Part shown: piece after piece, positions 44,096 to 52,216 of the stretch
Layout: every line of letters starts with the position of its first letter
Numbering within the stretch: the stretch's first letter is position 1
DNA from: Brevibacillus reuszeri
GTDB taxonomy: Bacteria > Bacillota > Bacilli > Brevibacillales > Brevibacillaceae
Assembly (NCBI RefSeq): GCF_001187725.1
Contig: NZ_LGIQ01000009.1
Location: 996,547-1,060,546 of the forward strand
Length of the DNA: 64,000 nucleotides
Reading direction: 5' to 3'
Translations under genes and position numbers: made by a program
Notes under the pieces: model-generated
Seen by the model: the letters and a program-made list of their open reading frames with translations, nothing else
What the model was told of the DNA's origin: nothing
The model's database searches: none

Positions 44096-45208
44096 ATGTC
44101 CGTAACCAAGCAACGCGATGCCTTGCAGCTACTTGAACTCATGGGCTCCTTTCCCTGGTATGTAGAGAAATTTATCGAGCATAAAAAAACGAAGAAAAAT
44201 TCCCCTTCTACGCTGCTCGGCTACTTGCGTGATATCACTTTTTTCTTCCGCTGGATGATGACGGAAGGCTTGACCCCTGCTTCCGAGATGAAGGATATTC
44301 CTTTACAGGATCTGAATGATCTCAAGAAGGAAACGGTGGAAAGCTATATTTTGTATTTGCAGGAATCTCATCTGTACGAGCGAGCAGCCCTTTTAACCAA
44401 CCCTACCCGCAGCGCAAAAAAGGAATACAGTGATCGGACCATTAGCCGCAAGATCTCCAGCCTGAAATCACTGTTTCATTATTTAGCTGCCTTGGCCGAG
44501 GATGAGAATGGCGAATCCTATTTGACTCGCAATGTCTTAGCGAAAATAGAAATAGAAATGGTCGAGCTCACACCTCTCGCCCGTGCGAACGCGATTCGTG
44601 CCAAAATCCTCATTGACGATGAAATTTATCAGTTTGTCGATTTTGTCTATAACGGTTATCTCAGTCATTGTCATACGGTAAAGAAACAGCAGTTTCATCT
44701 GCAGAACCGCGATCGTGATACCGCGATTATCGCTCTGATCCTCTCTGGAGGCTTTCGTGTCTCTGAAATCGTGAGCCTGGACCTGTCTGATATTGTAATG
44801 GAAAAGAATCAATTGAAAATGGTGCGAAAGGGAAAAAAAGAAGACGCTCCGTTTTTCAGCGATTGGGGAAAAGAATATTTGGGACGCTATTTACAGCAAC
44901 GAGACAAATATTTGCCTTCATCCCAGGAAGATGCCGTCTTTCTCGCCGTCTCTCCCACCAATCCGAATGGACACCGGATCGAGGTTCGTTCCGTTCAAAA
45001 GCTCGTGAAGAAGTACGCCAAGGCATTTGGCATCCCAGACTTGTCCGTACATAAGCTCAGACACAGCTTTGCAACTCAGTTTTTACGCTTGAACCCTGAT
45101 CCGCATCAGCTGCAGGCCCAGTTGGGACACTCCAAAATCGAGACGACCATGCAGTATGCGCATGTCCTCGAGGATGCTTTAGGGAAGGCAGTCAACCGAA
45201 CGACCTGA
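44096..45208 (+). CDS. xerS: Tyrosine recombinase XerS-like
   Basis: A 370-residue site-specific recombinase. The catalytic set is complete: Arg in GGFRVSEIVSL, His-x-x-Arg in HKLRHSFATQFL, His in LGHSKIETT and Tyr in MQYAHVLED. The long N-terminal SAM-like domain (SPSTLLGYLRDITFFFRWM) and the length fit the single-recombinase XerS group, which resolves chromosome dimers at a dif-type site without XerC/D. I saw no convincing dif site in the flanking 150 bases. The ATG at 44096 has GGTGG seven bases upstream. Not accompanied by phage or transposon genes. Confidence 0.85.
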   Translation: MSVTKQRDALQLLELMGSFPWYVEKFIEHKKTKKNSPSTLLGYLRDITFFFRWMMTEGLTPASEMKDIPLQDLNDLKKETVESYILYLQESHLYERAALLTNPTRSAKKEYSDRTISRKISSLKSLFHYLAALAEDENGESYLTRNVLAKIEIEMVELTPLARANAIRAKILIDDEIYQFVDFVYNGYLSHCHTVKKQQFHLQNRDRDTAIIALILSGGFRVSEIVSLDLSDIVMEKNQLKMVRKGKKEDAPFFSDWGKEYLGRYLQQRDKYLPSSQEDAVFLAVSPTNPNGHRIEVRSVQKLVKKYAKAFGIPDLSVHKLRHSFATQFLRLNPDPHQLQAQLGHSKIETTMQYAHVLEDALGKAVNRTT

Positions 45209-45227
45209 GTATCAATGATAAAAACAT

Positions 45228-45275
45228 AAAAAATGACCATCCGACCTCATGCAGGGTACGGATAGTCATTTTTTC
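45228..45275. terminator. Bidirectional terminator between xerS and transglycosylase genes
   Basis: AAAAAATGAC-ATCCG / CGGAT-GTCATTTTTT with a 15-base loop; T or A runs on both sides serve both convergent genes. Confidence 0.85.
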
Positions 45276-45277
45276 GG

Positions 45278-46096
45278 TTAAGAGGCAGGTTTAACAGGTT
45301 TACTGACCTTGATCGCTTCTGCCAGAGCTTGCTGCTTTTGCGCCTGATTAATGACGTCAAGCTGCGCCATTCGGTTCAGTACGATCGATTGCCGCTGCTT
45401 CGCATTTTGCCAATGCTTGACAGGCGAATAATTCTCTGGTGCTTTCGGCAAGGAAGCAAGAATAGCTGCCTCTCCTAAGGTGACGGCGCCATTGCCGCTA
45501 TCTTTTGCCGACTTGTTGAAGTAAAAGGCGCTCGCTTCCTCAATCCCGTATTTTCCATGCCCAAAGTAGATGACGTTCAAATACATTTCCAGCAGCTCTT
45601 TTTTACTGTATCGCTGCTCCAATTGCATGGCAATCGCCATTTCCTTTACTTTTCGCAGCATCGTTTTATCCTGGGTCAAAAAGAGATTGCGGGCTAACTG
45701 CATCGTAATCGTACTGCCCCCCTGCACATAGCCACCCTCACTTACATCAATCCAGAGCGCACGTGCCAAAGCCACCGGGTCTACCCCGCCGTGCTGCATA
45801 AATCGATGGTCTTCAATGGCGACAAAAGCTTTCCACATGTAATCAGGCATTTCATCCAGCTTGACGTACACTGCCGCTTTTGTGTCATGGAGCGCAGCCA
45901 GCTTCTTTTCATCAATCCATATATTTCCTGCCCAGCCCAGCAGTATCGGTGCTAGCATGGCGCAGACAAGTAACGTCAGTAGTGTAATTCCAATTCGTTT
46001 TTTCCAAACCGAGCCCTGTTTTTGTGCCCGTTCATTCTCGTTTGCCGCAATATATGTTTGCGCATCTCCAACAACGGGTATGGAAAGGTGGTTCAT
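45278..46096 (-). CDS. Monofunctional peptidoglycan glycosyltransferase (GT51)
   Basis: A 272-residue membrane-anchored glycan polymerase: one helix (IGITLLTLLVCAMLAPILLG, about 35-54) and a GT51 domain outside. The catalytic glutamate is in AIEDHRFMQHGGVDP and the second in GGSTITMQLARNLFL; later motifs RKVKEMAIAMQLEQRYSK and EMYLNVIYFGHG are intact. No transpeptidase domain follows, as in MtgA/SgtB. It polymerises lipid II in wall synthesis. Confidence 0.92.
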   Translation of the reverse strand: MNHLSIPVVGDAQTYIAANENERAQKQGSVWKKRIGITLLTLLVCAMLAPILLGWAGNIWIDEKKLAALHDTKAAVYVKLDEMPDYMWKAFVAIEDHRFMQHGGVDPVALARALWIDVSEGGYVQGGSTITMQLARNLFLTQDKTMLRKVKEMAIAMQLEQRYSKKELLEMYLNVIYFGHGKYGIEEASAFYFNKSAKDSGNGAVTLGEAAILASLPKAPENYSPVKHWQNAKQRQSIVLNRMAQLDVINQAQKQQALAEAIKVSKPVKPAS

Positions 46097-46198
46097 GCGC
46101 TCATCCCCTTTGTCTTGCTTCTACTCTTATTGTAGGGGGTAAGCGTGTTTGGTCCCATCGAATCAAATTACAGTAACCTTACAATTCCGTAATTCTTT

Positions 46199-47779
46199 TT
46201 ACGATTGATAATGTCCCGCTTCCTGCTGCCGCAATTCAATACGTCTGATTTTACCCGAAGTCGTCTTGGGCAGCTCCGAAACAAACTCGATTTTACGAGG
46301 GTATTTATAGGGAGCCGTCAAGCGTTTCACATGATCCTGCAATTCGGTTACCAGCTCATCTGATGGTGCATTGCCTTTTTTCAAGATGACAAACGCTTTT
46401 ACCACATTTCCGCGCTCTGGGTCAGGACTGGCTACTGCCGCACATTCTGCCACGGAAGGGTGCTTCACTAGGGCATCCTCTACCTCAAACGGCCCGATTG
46501 TATAACCGCCTGAAATGATAATATCGTCGGAGCGTCCTTCGAACCAGATGTAACCGTCCTCATCCATCCGTCCCTGATCACCGGTAACAAACCAGTCACC
46601 ACGGTAGGCTTTGGCTGTACGTGCCGGATCATCCAGATAACCTTTAAACAGAGCGACCATCTTCCGATCGATCGCAATATCCCCTACTTTGCCGATCGGC
46701 ACTTCTTCGCCCTCTTCGTCAATGATAGCGGTTCGTACCACTGGCGAGGGTTTTCCCATCGATCCCGGTTTCGGCTCCATCCCGACAAAAGTCCCAACCA
46801 AAAGTGTGCTTTCTGTTTGGCCGTAGCCATCACGTACTGTCAAATTAAACTCACGGCGGAACGTGTCGATCACTTCCCGGTTGAGCGGCTCCCCTGCAGA
46901 TGTAGCCGAGCGCAGTGCATTTAGCTTGTATTGATCTAAATCAGACACTTTTGCCATCAGGCGATACTCTGTTGGTGTCGCACACAGGACGGAAATCGGA
47001 TGATTTTGCAAAATAGTCAAATAATTATCCGCGCTGAATCTGCCTTTATATACAAAAGCGGTGGCACCCATACCCAGTGTGGAGACGAAAGGGCTCCAAA
47101 TCCATTTTGCCCAGCCTGGTCCTGCTGTCGCCCAAACCACATCACCTTCACGCACATCCAGCCATTGTGTAGCTGCGACAGCCAGATGGGCAATTGGCCA
47201 GCCGTGTACATGCATGACTCCTTTTGGCCCGCCTGTTGTTCCAGATGTATAGGAAAGGAATGCAAGCTCGTCAGAACTCGTGTTTGCTACTTCGAATTCA
47301 TCGTTTTGCTCCTCGATCAAACTACCGAGAGAAATCCAGCCCTCTTTGGCATCTCCTACCGTCATATAGTGACTCAGCGAAGGGCACTGTCCACGGGTTG
47401 GCTCAACTTCATCCAGAACACCGTCAAATCCGATGACTGCCTTCACTTTGGCATGGTTGACACGGTATTCGATATCTTTGTAGCGCAGCATTTCTGATCC
47501 TGGCAAAATGACAGCACCCAGCTTTAACAATGCCAAATACAGACCATATGCAAGCGTTCCCCGGGTCACAAGAACCAAAACCTTGTCGCCGCGCTCGATC
47601 CCGACAGAAGCAAGTCCATTGGCTATCCGATTGGAATAGCGACGCAGCTCCTCGTAGGTCAATACATGCTCTTGACCTTGCTCGTCCAACTCCCAGACTG
47701 CGCGTCTTTCTGGATTTTTCTTTGCCCATTCATCTACTTGTGCAGCGAAGTTATAAAATGCTGGCATGTTCAGTTGCAA
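46199..47779 (-). CDS. Acyl-CoA synthetase (AMP-forming)
   Basis: A 526-residue ANL-superfamily ligase of the acetyl/medium-chain acyl-CoA synthetase group. The AMP-binding P-loop reads SYTSGTTGGPKGVMHVH, A5 is DGYGQTEST, A7 is GDQGRMDEDGYIWFEGRSDD, and the catalytic lysine is in LPKTTSGKIRR near the C-terminus. It activates a carboxylic acid with ATP and CoA. Start: GGAGG is eight bases before a TTG at 47779; an ATG four codons further in has no site. Substrate chain length is not predictable. Monocistronic by context. Confidence 0.88.
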   Translation of the reverse strand: MQLNMPAFYNFAAQVDEWAKKNPERRAVWELDEQGQEHVLTYEELRRYSNRIANGLASVGIERGDKVLVLVTRGTLAYGLYLALLKLGAVILPGSEMLRYKDIEYRVNHAKVKAVIGFDGVLDEVEPTRGQCPSLSHYMTVGDAKEGWISLGSLIEEQNDEFEVANTSSDELAFLSYTSGTTGGPKGVMHVHGWPIAHLAVAATQWLDVREGDVVWATAGPGWAKWIWSPFVSTLGMGATAFVYKGRFSADNYLTILQNHPISVLCATPTEYRLMAKVSDLDQYKLNALRSATSAGEPLNREVIDTFRREFNLTVRDGYGQTESTLLVGTFVGMEPKPGSMGKPSPVVRTAIIDEEGEEVPIGKVGDIAIDRKMVALFKGYLDDPARTAKAYRGDWFVTGDQGRMDEDGYIWFEGRSDDIIISGGYTIGPFEVEDALVKHPSVAECAAVASPDPERGNVVKAFVILKKGNAPSDELVTELQDHVKRLTAPYKYPRKIEFVSELPKTTSGKIRRIELRQQEAGHYQS

Positions 47780-47950
47780 ATGACACACCTCCAGTTTTTT
47801 CAGATATACAGAAAAATAATATTCGACGTTTTACCTATTTTTCCTCTATTCTGTCTATCGTGTGACCAGCTTTTATTCGCCTGGCAAAGAAATAATTGGC
47901 AACGGAGAGACGCGTAACTATTGTGCTGCACTTGCGTCTTACATATCAAA

Positions 47951-47976
47951 GACTCTCATGCAAAAGCACGAGAGCC
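47951..47976 (-). terminator. Terminator after NlpC/P60 double-domain gene
   Basis: GGCTCTCGTGC, TTTT, GCATGAGAGTC and TTTG on the minus strand. Confidence 0.65.
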
Positions 47977-48004
47977 CGATCATCGCGTATCTTATGGAAG
48001 CAGG

Positions 48005-48910
48005 TTAGATGACTCGCTTGATTTTCACTACACGTTTCTCCCAGTTCGTGCCATCGAACTTGGAGTACGTTACACCAGGACTGCCGTAGGTATGTAAAAT
48101 TTTACCGTTTCCTGCATAAATAGCTACGTGTGTAATCCGGTCTGAAGAGCTGTTGGCGGAAGCCTTCATGAAGATCAGATCACCTTTTTGCAGATCTTTT
48201 TTGGATACTGATTTGCCCACAGTCGATTGTTGACGGGAATCGCGTGGCAATGTAATGCCTGCTTCCTTAAAGACGCGTTGTGTAAAGGATGAGCAGTCAA
48301 ATGTTTTTGTTGTGCTGCTGCTGGAACCAAATTTGTATTTCGTCCCCAGATACTTCTCCCCATTTTTAATGACCTTGCTGGCAACATCACTCGCTGGCTT
48401 GTCCGGTGTATTGGAAGAATTGTCAGAGGAGCCAGATCCATCCAGGATTCGGCGTGCTGTGACGAATTTTTTGCTATAGTCGGAATAGGTTTTCACCACT
48501 ACCTCGTCTTCCCCTTGCGAAGAATACACGAATTGATCTTTGCCTATGTAGATACCCATGAAGCTTGGGGTGCTGCTGCCACTGGATGAGAAGAATACCA
48601 AATCCCCTGGTTCTACTTTGCTTTGAGAGACTTTCTTCCCTTCCTTGGACAAGCTGGAGATGGTGCTTCCGATGGAGATACCTACCTGTTTGTACGTATA
48701 AGTTGCCAGTTCTGCGGAACCAAACTGTTTTGGTCCTTTTGCTTTGTACTCGTAATCTTTACCAATCAATGAGGTCGCAATATTCACGATTTTTGACTGT
48801 TGTGAATCTTGCGTCTTAGCGGCCGCTTGTCCAACTTGACCACCCATTAACAGGGACGTACTCAGGATGACTGCTACTGTTGACTTCATTACCCAATCTC
48901 GTTTCGTCAC
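48005..48910 (-). CDS. Secreted NlpC/P60 double-domain wall hydrolase with an inactive first domain
   Basis: A 301-residue exported protein: signal peptide (1 to about 31), a first NlpC/P60-like domain (about 35-155), a Ser/Asn linker and a second domain (about 172-301). The second has the full catalytic triad Cys206 (FDCSSF), His261 (HVAIY) and His273 (LHTYG). In the first the aligned positions are Ser65, Phe117 and Tyr129, so it cannot be catalytic and probably binds or positions substrate. The GTG at 48910 is nine bases after AAGGAGG; an ATG seven codons upstream overlaps that site. The active domain would cut D-Glu-diaminopimelate-type stem peptides. Confidence 0.88.
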   Translation of the reverse strand: MTKRDWVMKSTVAVILSTSLLMGGQVGQAAAKTQDSQQSKIVNIATSLIGKDYEYKAKGPKQFGSAELATYTYKQVGISIGSTISSLSKEGKKVSQSKVEPGDLVFFSSSGSSTPSFMGIYIGKDQFVYSSQGEDEVVVKTYSDYSKKFVTARRILDGSGSSDNSSNTPDKPASDVASKVIKNGEKYLGTKYKFGSSSSTTKTFDCSSFTQRVFKEAGITLPRDSRQQSTVGKSVSKKDLQKGDLIFMKASANSSSDRITHVAIYAGNGKILHTYGSPGVTYSKFDGTNWEKRVVKIKRVI

Positions 48911-49130
48911 TTTTCTTTTCCTCCTTGCCATGTTGTGGAACCCGTTCTCGGGTACAAGGACAGATTACCTCAGGAGGAAACAGGAGGATAAGACCGTAAA
49001 ATTTACCAATCACGGATTTGGTAGCATCGGACTAGTCTGAAAACAAGGTGTAAACTATGCGGCCACTGCCTTTTAGTACCATAGAACCAGATAGGTTGAG
49101 AAACCCGCTCTCTTAAACAACTTTGCTAAA
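48911..49130 (-). other. Long leader of NlpC/P60 gene
   Basis: About 220 bases separate the terminator of the next gene from this start. It contains a small CCCG-AGAA-CGGG hairpin at 48940-48952 and purine-rich stretches. I compared it with the c-di-AMP (ydaO) riboswitch, which often precedes such genes, and could not find the conserved core, so I assign nothing. Confidence 0.3.
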
Positions 49131-49173
49131 AAAGAACCATCTTCTGCAAGAACATGTCAGAAGATGGTTCTTT
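49131..49173 (-). terminator. Terminator after FAH-family gene
   Basis: A perfect 16-bp stem, AAAGAACCATCTTCTG / CAGAAGATGGTTCTTT, with an eleven-base loop and a further T run. Confidence 0.9.
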
Positions 49174-49197
49174 CGTTCCATATAATAGGTCCACGCT

Positions 49198-49824
49198 TTA
49201 CTTCATTTTCGCTGTAAACTGACCCCAATTTTCCTCGCCCCATACGAGCGTCATGACATCACCATCTGCAATTGGTCCTACCCCTGCTGGTGTACCGGTA
49301 TAAATGATGTCCCCTTGATCTAGGCCAAAATGATCCGAAATATAGGTAATGATCGTCATCAAATCAAAAATAACGTCGTTAATTTTCCCACATTGTACCT
49401 GCTCACCATTTTTCAACAAGGAAAACTCGGTATTTTGCAAGGCATCCACTCCTGGGAATGCATGGAAGGAAGTCAATATCGCTGAGTTTTTAAATCCTTT
49501 TGCCAAAAGCCATGGATGACCAGCTTTCTTCAGCTCACTCTGGACATCTCGCAGTGTAAAATCAATGCCCAGCGCAATTTTGTCCACCATTTGCTCTAAT
49601 GTGACACCAGCTTCATATGGTCTGGCAATATGTAAAACGAGCTCTGCCTCATAATGCAGCTCACCACGAGTACCTGGCAGTTCAATCTCATTGCCAACGG
49701 CCTCTGCCAGTGCATGGGTTGGCTTATCAAAAATCATCGGTCTCGTTGGTACATCGTTGCCTAGTTCTGCAGCATGAAGGCGATAATTGCGTCCTACACA
49801 ATAAATATTTCGAATCCGTTCCAT
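49198..49824 (-). CDS. Fumarylacetoacetate hydrolase-family protein
   Basis: A 208-residue FAH-fold enzyme (isomerase/decarboxylase/acylpyruvase group). The start IYCVGRNYRLHAAELGN, the metal ligands in LHYEAELVLHI (ExE) and in GIDFTLRDVQ (Asp), and the end DIIYTGTPAGVGP are typical. Such proteins cleave or decarboxylate beta-diketo acids; YcgM-type acylpyruvase or oxaloacetate decarboxylase are the nearest roles. Monocistronic. Confidence 0.87.
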   Translation of the reverse strand: MERIRNIYCVGRNYRLHAAELGNDVPTRPMIFDKPTHALAEAVGNEIELPGTRGELHYEAELVLHIARPYEAGVTLEQMVDKIALGIDFTLRDVQSELKKAGHPWLLAKGFKNSAILTSFHAFPGVDALQNTEFSLLKNGEQVQCGKINDVIFDLMTIITYISDHFGLDQGDIIYTGTPAGVGPIADGDVMTLVWGEENWGQFTAKMK

Positions 49825-49956
49825 TGTGTCCTCTCCTTTGGCAGCTTTTCACTCCTTTTTACTATATCATGGCCATGTCCCGAATCTAATAAAAGATTCA
49901 CGAGCCCAGGTCTTCGGAAGCAGCGTCCAGGATCTACATCCTAGAAAGAGACCAAA

Positions 49957-49986
49957 CAAAAAAGCTGCTTTTTAGCAAGCAGCTCT
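49957..49986 (-). terminator. Terminator after gene at 49999-50520
   Basis: AGCTGCTT / AAGCAGCT stem, six-base loop, then TTTTTTG on the minus strand. Confidence 0.8.
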
Positions 49987-49998
49987 TCCTCCCCGTTT

Positions 49999-50520
49999 TT
50001 AAAAATGACCATGTCCAGGCCAAAGACGTGCATTCCCTTTCGCTTCTACCTCAAAAACGGTGTCGCAAATTTGCTCCAATGCCCTCTCCAAATCTAGCTC
50101 CTCCTGTGTGCACCAGGAAAACTCGTAACGAATTTTCATGAGCTGCTCCCCTGTTTCACACCTGACAGAGCAAAATCGTTCCAATTGCTCAAGGGTTGTT
50201 TTCCGCGCGAGTACCGTCGCCTCCAATGGAAATAATCCATCCCACTCCGAGACGAGATAAGCAGAAGTCACATCAATCCATAAAGCTGATGATTCATTTA
50301 ATCTGCGAAAAATGACGGTGTCTTCACGATAAAAACCGTACCCAGAGGGAAGTGCACCAGCGAGTTTAAATCGAATCCCAATCGGCAGATCATCAGGCTT
50401 CAATGCACGTACCAGTCTGCCTGGCAAAAGATGATAGCCGTCCTGTTTTTGACGAATCAGTGGCTCTCCCAATACAAGAACCTTTTGATCCTCGCTGTCT
50501 CCTGTCACCTTTATATACAT
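49999..50520 (-). CDS. Hypothetical protein (173 aa)
   Basis: A soluble protein beginning MYIKVTGDSEDQKVLVLGEPLI, with mixed strands and a glutamate-rich helix near the C-terminus (CTQEELDLERALEQICDTVFEVE), ending in LWPGHGHF. No signal peptide or known motif. Start and stop are framed by GGGAGG upstream and an intrinsic terminator downstream, so it is likely a real single gene. Not recognised. Confidence 0.65.
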   Translation of the reverse strand: MYIKVTGDSEDQKVLVLGEPLIRQKQDGYHLLPGRLVRALKPDDLPIGIRFKLAGALPSGYGFYREDTVIFRRLNESSALWIDVTSAYLVSEWDGLFPLEATVLARKTTLEQLERFCSVRCETGEQLMKIRYEFSWCTQEELDLERALEQICDTVFEVEAKGNARLWPGHGHF

Positions 50521-50615
50521 CTCGGCACCTCCCTCTCCAAAGTATGGTCAGAAATGCTTGACTAAAAACCATTCGCCAAAACTTTTTCGCCCATTTTCTG
50601 GAAATTATTTCGAAC

Positions 50616-50651
50616 AAAAAAAACAGGGCCACCCCTTTTCGGCGCACCCTG
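50616..50651 (-). terminator. Terminator after VanW-family gene
   Basis: CAGGGTGCGCC / GGGGTGGCCCTG on the minus strand around GAAAA, followed by eight T residues. Confidence 0.75.
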
Positions 50652-50671
50652 CTATTCATCTTGTTCTTGTA

Positions 50672-51286
50672 TTATGCGCGTATGATTGCTATCACAACAT
50701 GCTTTTCATCATAGGTTTTGGCTTTGAGCTTTACCGGAAAATCATAAGGGTTAGAAAACTGGAAGTCTAAATATCCAAAGGCCACTGTTGCGTCTTGACC
50801 AGCTGGTACATAGCCAACCGACTTGCTGTGATGATGTCGCTCGACGATCGTCATTTGTGCCTCTTCTGTTGCATTATACAACGTACTGGATACTTGGCAA
50901 ATTCCGCCGCCATAATCATCAGTGAGCTGGCCATTCAAGATCACACCTGCTTTTTGCCAGCCATCTTCCTCAAGATTTGCATTCCCGACTTCTTTATTAT
51001 AGGAAAAGACTGCGTTCGGCTCGATTATTTCGTTATTGATTTTCCTCATTGCTTTCTCAATATTGTATCGACGTGCCTCTGAGCTCGTATCCATTGTCGT
51101 ATGATAAAAACCCAGGACATCCTTGTCACTAATCTCCATTTTGCTTACATACTTTTCCCTCAGCTCCATCGGGGTAAGCTCAGAGCTGCTTTTGGCAAAT
51201 GCCGTTACAGGTATGACGGATGAAGCCAAAGAAAATAGCAAGGCTGTCGCAACGGTGCCAACCGCTATTGACCTGAAGTTCTTCAT
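50672..51286 (-). CDS. VanW-family secreted protein
   Basis: A 204-residue protein with a signal peptide (1 to about 31, ending PVTAFAKSS) and a VanW domain: PNAVFSYNKEVG, DDYGGGICQVSSTLYNA and ERHHHSKSVGYVPAG followed by DATVAFGYLDFQF. VanW domains are found in wall-associated proteins of Firmicutes, including some vancomycin clusters, but their chemistry is not established. The usual preceding peptidoglycan-binding part is missing, so this is a short form. Confidence 0.85.
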   Translation of the reverse strand: MKNFRSIAVGTVATALLFSLASSVIPVTAFAKSSSELTPMELREKYVSKMEISDKDVLGFYHTTMDTSSEARRYNIEKAMRKINNEIIEPNAVFSYNKEVGNANLEEDGWQKAGVILNGQLTDDYGGGICQVSSTLYNATEEAQMTIVERHHHSKSVGYVPAGQDATVAFGYLDFQFSNPYDFPVKLKAKTYDEKHVVIAIIRA

Positions 51287-51471
51287 GGATAATCTCCCTC
51301 GCTTTTTCGATATCAGTTACTTAGGTGAAATCTTTATGGAAAACGGATTCGAGTACTTAAAAATGAGTGCAATTTCACTTTCTCTTCATTTATGTTACGT
51401 ATGATTAAAAGTCATAGCAACCTGCAAATGTTGGTTTTTTGTTCATGCCATACTTCATGACGAGAGACCTA

Positions 51472-51505
51472 CAAAAAAGAAAGAACCATGACTGTAGCTT
51501 GGTCC
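51472..51505 (-). terminator. Terminator behind the decayed binding-protein gene
   Basis: GGACCA / TGGTTC arms on the minus strand followed by TTTCTTTTTTG. It still marks the end of the transcription unit whose only remnant is at 51555-51788. Confidence 0.55.
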
Positions 51506-51554
51506 TTCCTATTCGGTCAACTTTCATTCTTCGTCGTCAATGACCCCTAACCTG

Positions 51555-51788
51555 CTACTTTTTGCCGGTAACAGCAGCCACTACATCATCGATGACTTTA
51601 CCTTCGGCGATTGATCCAGACATCATCCAATGCCTGGCCGACACTTTGAACAAATGATCTTGCTGGACAGCCGGCATCGACTTCCACACCTGCAGCTTCT
51701 CGACCTCAACCGATGCCGCATTCGCTGTGGCGAACTCTTCCGCACTGCAGCAGACGGCTTGCTCTTTCGCCCTGATCGTGGTGTACAT
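51555..51788 (-). pseudogene. Remnant of iron-siderophore ABC substrate-binding protein (C-terminus)
   Basis: About 65 residues match the C-terminal end of FeuA/YfiY-type siderophore-binding proteins: LQVWKSMPAVQQDHLFKVSA then HWMMSGSIAEGKVIDDVVAAV and a final TGKK. Full-length members have about 300 residues with a lipoprotein signal; upstream of this piece the reading frame has no related code and no ribosome binding site. It is a decayed gene at the edge of the scarred tRNA locus. Confidence 0.7.
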
Positions 51789-52006
51789 CCTTTAGACCAA
51801 ACCATACATGCCCTATTAGTTGCTGGTCGGAGGCTTCCAATTATACACAAATGCTTCAAATTGCATCAATGTGCAGGTATTAAATAACCAATCTCGAAAA
51901 TAAGTTTCCCTATTCACGGTGGAACACAGATATTTCGTCACGCAATTTCCTGATTCGTTTTTTCCTAAGCTCAGGTGATGAGTGGAGCCTTTAAACCTAG
52001 CGACAA

Positions 52007-52049
52007 ACAAAAAGGCCCTGATCCGCATAAAAAATGCGTTCAGAGACCT
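52007..52049 (-). terminator. Orphan terminator of the former tRNA operon
   Basis: On the minus strand GGTCTCTGAACGCAT, TTTTT, ATGCGGATCAGGGCC, then TTTTTG. It lies 16 bases downstream (in minus orientation) of the tRNA-Leu 3' fragment, where the end of a tRNA operon would be expected. Confidence 0.7.
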
Positions 52050-52064
52050 GTGTTTGAAGAGATC

Positions 52065-52113
52065 GTGCTGTCGAGAGGACTTGAACCTCTACGGTGTTTC
52101 CACCACTAGAACC
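52065..52113 (-). pseudogene. 3' fragment of a tRNA-Leu gene
   Basis: These 49 bases match 54259-54307 of the intact tRNA-Leu with three mismatches. They cover the variable arm, T arm and acceptor 3' strand; beyond 52113 the 5' half is lost. The CCA end is altered. It has the same orientation as the intact gene and marks one side of the MFS-HxlR segment. Confidence 0.85.
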
Positions 52114-52216
52114 GGAAACACGCACGCGATTGGGAAGCAAGCGGAATCAATCAAGTGTCTAATGCTTCAAGGAACTTCTCACCATTGAGCAGCACCATAC
52201 AACCGCTGTCCGGCAA
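52114..52216. other. Unassigned segment between tRNA fragment and MFS gene
   Basis: No gene or known site seen. Together with the remnant region from 51789 this makes about 430 bases without an intact gene. Confidence 0.5.

Noticed and set aside
48931-49130. c-di-AMP (ydaO) riboswitch before the NlpC/P60 gene
   Set aside because: Checked on the minus strand; conserved core segments were not found in the right order.
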